A DNA stretch of 64,000 bases from Citrobacter rodentium NBRC 105723 = DSM 16636 (GTDB taxonomy: Bacteria; Pseudomonadota; Gammaproteobacteria; Enterobacterales; Enterobacteriaceae): assembly GCF_021278985.1 (NCBI RefSeq), contig NZ_CP082833.1, forward strand, positions 1,922,001 to 1,986,000, written 5' to 3'. The first letter of the stretch is position 1, and the number at the start of each line of letters is the position of its first letter. The translations under genes were made by a program, and so were the position numbers. Positions 57,760 through 64,000 of the stretch are shown in pieces. The notes under the pieces were generated by a model. That model was given only the letters and a program-made list of their open reading frames with translations, had not been told where the DNA came from and made no database searches.

Positions 57760-57789
57760 ATATCAATACGGTTCTGGCGAGCCGCTTAC

Positions 57790-57945
57790 AAAGCACCAGC
57801 TTGAAGAGGATAAAATGGGAGAGCAGTTATCGATCCCATATCCGGGTAGCCCGTTTACGGGCCGTAAGTGACTAATCTTGATGCAAATGTCAGATCGTAT
57901 GCGCCTGTTAGGGCGCGGCTGGTAAGAGAGCCTTACAGGCGCATC
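57790..57945. other. Structured non-coding flank between IS66 and the restriction operon
   Basis: A CCCGT/ACGGG hairpin (about 57850-57861) and a 46-base hairpin with perfect 10-bp arms (ATGCGCCTGT 57899-57908, ACAGGCGCAT 57935-57944) precede the operon terminator. I do not recognise it as tRNA, CRISPR or group II intron; it could be the end of another mobile element. Confidence 0.45.
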
Positions 57946-57971
57946 AGAAAAACCTCCGGCTATGCCGGAGG
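57946..57971 (-). terminator. Terminator of the restriction/accessory operon
   Basis: On the minus strand CCTCCGGC-ATA-GCCGGAGG (8-bp stem) is followed by TTTTTCT, a canonical rho-independent terminator 61 bases past the last gene. Confidence 0.9.
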
Positions 57972-58032
57972 ATATTTATTGTTTGCGTCGAATCACAACG
58001 ATAAAAGGCCGTAGGTAGGTTAATCAGCTTTC

Positions 58033-58632
58033 TCAACCGTTCGAGCAACAATTTTTGCCCCACCTGGCACCACAAATACTGCATGGCTGATAACGAACAA
58101 ATTCGGTTCTCTGTTGTTCCGTCAAAGTCTTCCTCAGAAACGGATGTTCGTCATTGTAAGCTTTCAAAAGTTCTCCAGGTACAAGCCCCCAGTTTTCTTT
58201 ATCAGGCGTCACATTAGCTCTGATCATCAAGCCATGAGGAAGTTTTTTTTCGCCTTTTAACTTAAGCCGTTTTTTTTTTGATTCCGGCTGAACCGTCATC
58301 GTTGCAAGACCGAATTCAAGATCATAAAACTCGGTCGAACGCGGGATCTGCATATCCCCACCAACACCAGAAACATGAACAATCAGATTTTCATCGATGC
58401 TAATTTCCAGCTCAATCCTCTCTTCCAGAGGGGGAAAATCCGGGTTAATCGGGATAACCAATTCACCATAGTTGGTACGCGGATCTGCGGCAGCTGTTTT
58501 ACCTACCATTTGTGGTCGTTTAAACGAAGCAAGTGCATTCCCATCTCGAGGGTCGGTGCAATACATGGATTGTGGATAGCTAATCGAATTTCCACGGGTC
58601 GGCAGCAATGTCCCCTCAGGAATTCTTCTCAT
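58033..58632 (-). CDS. Hsp70 substrate-binding-domain-like protein, operon gene 3
   Basis: The product has 199 residues. Residues 6-18 (EGTLLPTRGNSIS) and 55-89 (YGELVIPINP..PPLEERIELEISIDENLIVHVSG) resemble, in the same order, the DnaK beta subdomain (NTTIPTKxSQVF; LGQFNLDGI..PQIEVTFDIDADGILHVSA). No ATPase domain is present; an in-frame stop lies two codons before the ATG. Residues 115-180 are new to me; the C-terminus has C184-x2-C187 and C195-C196. It overlaps the previous gene by 17 bases. Assignment is by eye. Confidence 0.6.
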   Translation of the reverse strand: MRRIPEGTLLPTRGNSISYPQSMYCTDPRDGNALASFKRPQMVGKTAAADPRTNYGELVIPINPDFPPLEERIELEISIDENLIVHVSGVGGDMQIPRSTEFYDLEFGLATMTVQPESKKKRLKLKGEKKLPHGLMIRANVTPDKENWGLVPGELLKAYNDEHPFLRKTLTEQQRTEFVRYQPCSICGARWGKNCCSNG

Positions 58633-59458
58633 TGATTAAGCCATCGCCGCGCTCTACGATGCGTTTTTCGAATGCCTGAATACCTATTTTTACATCACAT
58701 TTGCCTGTTTCTACCGCCCACAAATAACAGATAGTCAGCAAATTTTCGCATTGTTGGCGAAGATGCTCCGGAGTTAAAGAGCGAAGCGAAGAAGAGGATG
58801 TGTCTGAGCCCTCTTTCTGCTTAAGCTGCTCCTTAATCGACCTAATTCTTGCTTCATAGCGTTCACTAAAGCTACGGGTCAAGTGCGCCAGAATCCCCGG
58901 ATTACTCAAACTCAGAGATTCAGCCGCCGACAGAAAGAGATTTGAGTACCCCAGGTGTTTACCCACCCAATGCGCACTTAATGCCTTTACGGCAAAATCG
59001 AGTACTACCTTGCTAACCTCATGATTCCCTTGAGTGAGAATCACTATTTGCGACAGTTTGTTGAACTCAGGATCTGACATCCCGACAGATGCAACCAGCT
59101 TCTCAAGTACCTCGTTAGGTATTCTCCCCGGCTGCTGTATGCGCTTTAAATCAGACTGCAATGCCTGAGTTAGCGCACTTGCACGCACCTTGCCGTCCTT
59201 ATTCGTCACAGGAATAAACAGCTGGCTTAAGATATTCTCTAGTGTTTTTATTTTTTCAGCATCATTCGCTTTGCTACTGCTCACAACTACTTCTGACGAC
59301 GCTTTGTCTGAAAAACGTTCTGCCTTGTCGAACTCGGCCTGGGTTTCGGCAATCACTGATTCAGTTTCAGTGGTAGCTGGATTAACTTGAGGTTCCGCAT
59401 GATCCCTGTTTCGTTTCAAGGATAAGGTCCCCATCTTTTTTTCTTTATTTTCAGACAT
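58616..59458 (-). CDS. Unrecognised charged helical protein, operon gene 2
   Basis: The product has 280 residues from ATG 59458 (GAGG 7 bases upstream; overlaps the preceding stop by 8 bases). The first 75 are disordered and charged (KKMGTLSLKRNRDHAEP, then Glu/Ser-rich). The remainder is predicted helical (TLENILSQLFIPV.., EVSKVVLDFAVKAL, ERYEARIRSIKEQLKQKE). No motif is recognised. It lacks a membrane segment, so it is cytoplasmic. Its start and stop overlap both neighbours, so all three products are probably made in a coupled way. Confidence 0.75.
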   Translation of the reverse strand: MSENKEKKMGTLSLKRNRDHAEPQVNPATTETESVIAETQAEFDKAERFSDKASSEVVVSSSKANDAEKIKTLENILSQLFIPVTNKDGKVRASALTQALQSDLKRIQQPGRIPNEVLEKLVASVGMSDPEFNKLSQIVILTQGNHEVSKVVLDFAVKALSAHWVGKHLGYSNLFLSAAESLSLSNPGILAHLTRSFSERYEARIRSIKEQLKQKEGSDTSSSSLRSLTPEHLRQQCENLLTICYLWAVETGKCDVKIGIQAFEKRIVERGDGLINEKNS

Positions 59459-60539
59459 CTGAAGCCTCTGATTCTGGGACTGTAACGTTAAAAACTTCAC
59501 TATATTTCAATTTTGTACCGTAGTTACGCTGAGCTTTAAGATTACCTTCCTCTGACGCCTTGAGATAACGAAGGTAATTCAGTTTTTGGCGATCCTGATT
59601 AACCAGTTTCGAGGTGTTAATTTGATCGATAGCCAGCTCAAGGCTTTCCAGTGTATAGCGCGGAAAATGGGCAACATAATCATTCAGAATACGGCTGGTA
59701 ATATGGTCTGTCGGTAATTTTAAAATGGCATTCTGGTCGCCAGCATTGGTCGAAATAGTATCCCCCCGGAAGAGCATCAACGCGTCATCCAAACGAGAAA
59801 TAGACGTTCGGCTACGGAAATCTGAAAAATCATTAAATGAGAATTTAATGAGTTGAGATAGTGAATACGATAACGCCGTGGGATACTGCACAAGCAACTG
59901 ATGTGATCGATTAAAACACTTTGCAAAGTCTTCAGTGGTTAATCGTTCAGCGCGCTGATCCTTCGCCATCACGCCATGTAAATAACGAACAAGCCCATCT
60001 CTGTACCAGATGACTTCATCGCAGCCCTCCGTTTCACTTATGAAGTGAGATATCGTATCGCCATCAAAATCATCCCGGCCAAACAGGCGCAAGAAACTCT
60101 GATCGACCTGTTCAAGCTGAGTCAGGGAGGCCACCAGCAAATCAATCTTAATGCGCTTAGGGCGTATCCCCCGGCGCGATAACTTGATATCAAAAAAGCC
60201 TTTCTTCGCTGAACTGAGTTGCTTCAATAACTCGTCCGGGTGATCGAGAACATTACCGTTCAGTTCAATTTCATCAACACAACTCAATACAATGTCTTCC
60301 GGACCCACCGCTCGAGTAAGCTTGAAGTTATCTCCCATGACCTCTCGTCCATCGATGGTAAGCATAGGATTTGCAACAGGATGAAGGCGTTCATGTTGGC
60401 TACGCTCTGCCATAGAAGAAAATTCCATCGGGCATTCACGACATTTAAATTTGGTCGTAGACCCTTTTTCTTGCGCTGAAAAACCTCGTTCAAGAAAGAG
60501 GTCAATGGCCGTCTCCTGAATCCAGCCTACGGTAGGCAT
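59451..60539 (-). CDS. C2H2 zinc-finger protein, operon gene 1
   Basis: The product has 362 residues. Residues 33-53 read C-x2-C-x12-H-x3-H with F at the classical position (C33, C36, F40, H49, H53), a eukaryote-like C2H2 finger that is uncommon in bacteria. A beta-rich part follows (about 55-125; MLTIDGREVMGDNF, PEDIVLSCVDEIELNG), then a helical part. No enzyme motif is seen. It begins 113 bases after hsdR with CAGGAG as ribosome site. It probably reads DNA or binds a partner. Confidence 0.75.
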   Translation of the reverse strand: MPTVGWIQETAIDLFLERGFSAQEKGSTTKFKCRECPMEFSSMAERSQHERLHPVANPMLTIDGREVMGDNFKLTRAVGPEDIVLSCVDEIELNGNVLDHPDELLKQLSSAKKGFFDIKLSRRGIRPKRIKIDLLVASLTQLEQVDQSFLRLFGRDDFDGDTISHFISETEGCDEVIWYRDGLVRYLHGVMAKDQRAERLTTEDFAKCFNRSHQLLVQYPTALSYSLSQLIKFSFNDFSDFRSRTSISRLDDALMLFRGDTISTNAGDQNAILKLPTDHITSRILNDYVAHFPRYTLESLELAIDQINTSKLVNQDRQKLNYLRYLKASEEGNLKAQRNYGTKLKYSEVFNVTVPESEASDV

Positions 60540-60651
60540 AGCTTGCTCCTGTAAATGAACGCAAATAACTCAAGAAGTAAGAAGGAATAAAGCAGGCACA
60601 TCATCCGTTCTCGGTGATTTCCTGGCCTATTGCTCCCAATCAGTGAAACAA

Positions 60652-63600
60652 TTAAGCTCCTTTCAACATATCAAACACCACGCGGGCAAAGCCCTTCGCC
60701 AGCTCAGGGTTAGACAGGTATTGCACCATCATCTCCTGCTGGGCGTCGTTGCTGTCCATGACGGCATCATCAATGGCTTTCGGGAAATCGCCCAGCATCG
60801 CCTGCTCGCGCGTATTGTTGGCAATCTGGGTCATCACCGCTTGGTTTTCTGACAGCTTGTCGCGCACTGCGAAGGCATAATTGATCATGTCTTTATCGGT
60901 CAGATTGTCGGTGACGAACAGCTCGTTAAGACGCGCCAGGATATTCGACAGAAATTCTTCTTTCTTATCCTTCGGCTTCGCCGTACCGATATCATTACCC
61001 GGTTTGATTTTGTACTCCGCCGCATCTTCCTGCAGCTTCAGGTGCTGCTCGTGAAGCTTCGATAAGCGATAATGGCTCATTTCCACGTTGCTTAAATCAA
61101 TCTCATCTTCTTCGATACGTTGTTCATGCAGTAGCGGGCGCAGGTGACGGGCAAACAGGCTCAGCTTTTCCAGATTCTTGTCATCATAATCGATGATTTG
61201 CGACATAAACTCGTAAAAACGGACAAAGCTACCGAGATCTTTCTTGAAGATATCCAGCTTACTTTTTTCTTTTTCACAGTCCTTAAAGGTATTCTCCGCA
61301 TTGGTGATCAGCACAATATCGCCGGTCTTTTTGGTGCGTTCAAACATCTCTTTAGCCAGCACATACGCATCAATCGCTGAGGTATAACGATGCTTCCAGC
61401 GCTCTACCGCAGGTTTGCAGATATTGCTAATCGCCGCATTGGATTTGTTTTTGCTGAAAAACGCTTCGCAGAACTGTTCCACTTCGCTCCACAGGAAAAT
61501 ACCGCTGGCCCGCAGCTTTTCATACAGCTCAAAAACAAGCTGCGGATCGCTGACGTCCATCAACTCCGCCGTCTGGTAATACGGCTGGAAAGCACCCAGA
61601 ATCTCTTCCGGCTCGTTAACGAAATCAAGTACAAACGTGCCCGACTCAGCTTTACCGGGATAGGTACGGTTCAGGCGCGACAGAGTCTGTACGCACTCAA
61701 CGCCGCCCAGCTTTTTATCCACGTACATGGCGCACAGCTTGGGCTGGTCAAAACCGGTCTGGAATTTGTTGGCCACCAGCAACACCTGGTAGTCGTCGGT
61801 ATCAAACGCTTTACGCATATCCCGGCCTTTGAGGCCTGGGTTCATGTTGATCTCGGTAAACTTCTGGTTGAGCAGCGCAAGGCCGCCGTGGTCATTTTCC
61901 TGGAACTCCACTTCACCGGAAAATGCCACCATGGCGCTGATTTTGTCGTACTTATGGTCAGCGATATATTTATCAAATGCCAGCTTGTAGCGCACCGCCA
62001 CTTTCCGGGAGCTGGTCACCACCATGGCTTTTGCCTGCCCGCCCAACAGGTGCATCACATGCTTACGGAAGTGCTCAACAATCACCTTCTGCGACACGTT
62101 ATGGTCGTGCAGCGAGACCCACTGGTTCAGTTTGATCTTCGCTTTCTTACTGTCCACTTCCCGGTCAGAGTCGTCCAGCTTTTGCAGCAGCTTGTACGCC
62201 ACCTTGTAGTTGGTGTAGTTCTTCAACACATCAAGAATAAAGCCTTCTTCGATGGCCTGACGCATGGAGTAAACATGGAACGCTTCCGGTTTGTTCGTTT
62301 TCGATGCGGGTTCCTGCGGATTAGGACGACGGCCAAACAGCTCCAGGGTTTTGGCTTTCGGCGTGGCGGTAAAGGCGTAATAGTTGAGATTGTTGCTGCC
62401 TTTGCGTGCGGCGACGGTGGCGTCCAGAATATCTTCTGAAGACATCTCCACATCGTCGTCCGTTTCTTCGGTCATCAGCACTTCTTTCAGCTGACGCGCC
62501 GTAGAGCCGCTCTGCGAGGAGTGCGCTTCATCGGCAATGACCGCGTATTTACGCTGCTTGAGGCTGACGCTGTTTTCAATCGCCTTCAGGACAAACGGGA
62601 AGGTCTGAATGGTGACGATGATAATCGGCTGCGAGTTTTCCAGTGCGCTCGCCAGCTTCTCCGATTTAGAACCGTCGCCTTCTTTGTTATTGATACGCCC
62701 GACCACGCCATCCTGATGCTCGAACTGATAGATGGTGTCCTGCAACTGATCGTCGAGCACAGTACGGTCCGTCACCACAATCACCGAGTGGAACTGCTTC
62801 TCGCCATTTTCATCGTACAGGCGGGAAAGCTGGTGGGCCGTCCAGGCGATAGAGTTCGATTTGCCCGACCCCGCACTGTGCTGAATCAGGTATTTATTGC
62901 CGGTCCCTTCCAGCGTTGCAGCGGTGATCAGCTTATTCACCACGTCCCACTGGTGATAGCGTGGGAAAATCAGGCTCTCGCTTTTGTATTTCAGGCCAAG
63001 GGCGTTTTCTTTTTCGACGATTTGCAGATGCACGAAGCTGGCAAGAATTTTCAGCAGATTGTCCGGCTGCAGTACCTCATTCCACAGGTAGCTGGTGGCA
63101 TAGTCGTTGGCATCTTCCGGAATATCGTTCCCCGCGCCGCCGTCATGGGTGCCTTTGTTAAACGGCAGGAAGAAGGTTTTATCGCCCTCGAGTTTGGTCG
63201 CCATAAAAACTTCGTACTGGCTGACAGCGAAGTGCACCAGCGCGCCGCGTTTAAAGGTCAGCAGCGGCTCAGGCTTATTGGTGCCTGGGTCCTTTGGCAA
63301 ACGCGTTTTCTTATATTGCGTGATGGCGTTTTGCACCGTCTGCTTAAATTCAGACTTTAGTTCCAGTGTCGCTACCGGCAGACCATTAACGAACAACACC
63401 AGGTCGATACGCCATTTCTTCGCCTTAACGCCTGCTTCTTCAAATGCGGCGTTCGAGGCATGCGGGCTGTAAACCAGCTCCGGCACAATACGGCAGATAT
63501 TCTGTTTGTAGCGCGCAAGGGTTTCCGGATTAAGGTTATGTTCCGGCTTAAACTGACATAGGGAAAAACGCGCATTATGGCTTTTGATACCATGACGTAG

Positions 63601-63894
63601 CACGCCGAGCGTGCCGTAAGTGCGCGACAGCATATCGGTAGCGTTGATATCCGCTTTTTTCAGCTGAGCCACCAGCGCATCGAGAAAATGACGCTCGGTA
63701 TCAGTAGGGTAAATTTTGGCAAACTTCTCCCATTCCTGCGGCTGCGTGGTTTGCACAAAGGTCAACGCATCCTGCGAGTACAGCGCACGTTCGCGATCAT
63801 AGTCGTCGGTTTTTCCACGAACCCAGCCTCGATCGATCATCTGAGCGATTATCTCATCCTGGAAAATCAGCTCTTTGGTGCTGTCCATGATCAT
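60652..63894 (-). CDS. hsdR: Type I restriction endonuclease subunit HsdR
   Basis: The product has 1080 residues. The PD-ExK nuclease is visible (RIDLVLFVNG..LELK, about 163-180). The SF2 motor follows: Walker A SAGSGKSNS (about 345), DEAH (IADEAHSS, about 460), FTATP (about 510), and motif VI QTLSRLNRTYPG (about 740). The C-terminus is a helical assembly region. It cleaves DNA after translocation, with HsdM and HsdS. Its ATG overlaps the hsdS stop (ATGA). Confidence 0.96.
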   Translation of the reverse strand: MIMDSTKELIFQDEIIAQMIDRGWVRGKTDDYDRERALYSQDALTFVQTTQPQEWEKFAKIYPTDTERHFLDALVAQLKKADINATDMLSRTYGTLGVLRHGIKSHNARFSLCQFKPEHNLNPETLARYKQNICRIVPELVYSPHASNAAFEEAGVKAKKWRIDLVLFVNGLPVATLELKSEFKQTVQNAITQYKKTRLPKDPGTNKPEPLLTFKRGALVHFAVSQYEVFMATKLEGDKTFFLPFNKGTHDGGAGNDIPEDANDYATSYLWNEVLQPDNLLKILASFVHLQIVEKENALGLKYKSESLIFPRYHQWDVVNKLITAATLEGTGNKYLIQHSAGSGKSNSIAWTAHQLSRLYDENGEKQFHSVIVVTDRTVLDDQLQDTIYQFEHQDGVVGRINNKEGDGSKSEKLASALENSQPIIIVTIQTFPFVLKAIENSVSLKQRKYAVIADEAHSSQSGSTARQLKEVLMTEETDDDVEMSSEDILDATVAARKGSNNLNYYAFTATPKAKTLELFGRRPNPQEPASKTNKPEAFHVYSMRQAIEEGFILDVLKNYTNYKVAYKLLQKLDDSDREVDSKKAKIKLNQWVSLHDHNVSQKVIVEHFRKHVMHLLGGQAKAMVVTSSRKVAVRYKLAFDKYIADHKYDKISAMVAFSGEVEFQENDHGGLALLNQKFTEINMNPGLKGRDMRKAFDTDDYQVLLVANKFQTGFDQPKLCAMYVDKKLGGVECVQTLSRLNRTYPGKAESGTFVLDFVNEPEEILGAFQPYYQTAELMDVSDPQLVFELYEKLRASGIFLWSEVEQFCEAFFSKNKSNAAISNICKPAVERWKHRYTSAIDAYVLAKEMFERTKKTGDIVLITNAENTFKDCEKEKSKLDIFKKDLGSFVRFYEFMSQIIDYDDKNLEKLSLFARHLRPLLHEQRIEEDEIDLSNVEMSHYRLSKLHEQHLKLQEDAAEYKIKPGNDIGTAKPKDKKEEFLSNILARLNELFVTDNLTDKDMINYAFAVRDKLSENQAVMTQIANNTREQAMLGDFPKAIDDAVMDSNDAQQEMMVQYLSNPELAKGFARVVFDMLKGA

Positions 63895-64000
63895 GAGATG
63901 GCCTCCTGAATTATCTCAATATCCTGCGTGTCAGGAGCAACCCAATCGCGGACGTCGATTTTGCCGGTGACGGCAGCGGAGATAAGGGCAGTGCGGCGTT
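63891..64000 (-). CDS. hsdS: Type I restriction specificity subunit HsdS, last 35 codons
   Basis: The frame continues past the window edge. The visible C-terminus (RRTALISAAVTGKIDVRDWV, then TQDIEIIQEAIS) is the conserved final segment of HsdS. The stop overlaps the hsdR start. The gene order is therefore ..hsdS-hsdR-accessory genes. Confidence 0.92.
   Translation of the reverse strand, partial: RRTALISAAVTGKIDVRDWVAPDTQDIEIIQEAIS

Larger units (their letters stand above)
55091..57789. mobile_element. IS66-family element, IS679-like
   Basis: The element is 2699 bases. The ends start GTAAGCG (left 55091; right, inverted, 57789) and remain similar for about 25 bases (GTAAGCGnCTC....AACCGT). 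Three genes tnpA-tnpB-tnpC are intact. The expected 8-base target duplication is absent (GTGGGTAG on the left, AAAGCACC on the right), so the flanks were probably rearranged after insertion. Confidence 0.9.

Noticed and set aside
58616..59458. FinO/ProQ-type RNA chaperone, from the LSLKR start
   Set aside because: Only the short N-terminal LSLKR-like motif is similar; no FinO core could be seen in the rest.

Overview
The window is a stretch of enterobacterial chromosome, most likely Citrobacter or a close relative. Nearly every core gene is a near match to its E. coli K-12 counterpart and lies in the same relative order: basS-pmrR-proP, phnA(yjdM), yjdP-rpiB-alsRBACEK, fdhF-yjcO-gltP-nrf, acs-yjcH-actP, yjcE-ghxP-sraL-soxRS-pdeC-yjcB. 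Some blocks differ from K-12. The phosphonate operon phnC-P is absent between phnA and yjdP, and mdtNOP is absent between alsK and fdhF. A kdgT permease sits beside proP. Intergenic spaces are full of REP/BIME palindromes, and there is one ERIC element. The genus is an inference from synteny and gene content; no rRNA is present to confirm it.

Layout. 1-7200: end of the PmrB sensor gene, the 29-codon pmrR gene with its PmrA box, the osmosensor-transporter proP, kdgT with a predicted KdgR operator, phnA, two unrecognised genes where phnC-P would be, and yjdP. 7200-14130: allose import and catabolism (rpiB, alsR, alsB-A-C-E-K). 14130-17940: selenoprotein formate dehydrogenase H, followed by an IS110-family element of the IS621 type inserted in a REP, with its bridge RNA and both guide loops readable. 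17940-27400: yjcO, gltP and the formate-dependent nitrite reductase operon nrfABCDEFG. 27400-31600: acetate scavenging (acs-yjcH-actP). 31600-35400: a three-gene insertion (secreted protein, Gfo/Idh oxidoreductase, LysR regulator) and a tandem BIME. 35400-43260: yjcE, ghxP, a GST, the sRNA SraL, soxR/soxS, pdeC and yjcB.

The accessory part starts after yjcB. In E. coli ssb follows here, and the soxS-ssb interval is where Salmonella carries SPI-4. In this window the interval holds a DMSO-reductase-like molybdoenzyme operon with an added polyferredoxin and an FNR box, and a fecI-fecR-fecA locus whose fecR has a large internal deletion and which lacks fecBCDE. It also holds a 36-codon membrane-peptide gene divergent from a P2A-type cation ATPase, an IS66-family (IS679-like) element without target duplication, and the end of a type I restriction operon (hsdS-hsdR).

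The least explained part is the three-gene tail of the restriction operon (58033-60539). It encodes a protein with a classical-spacing C2H2 zinc finger, a helical charged protein, and a small protein that resembles part of the DnaK/Hsp70 substrate-binding beta domain without any ATPase domain and ends in a cysteine cluster. The three frames overlap at their junctions and end at a terminator. This is the best candidate here for an undescribed accessory or defence module.
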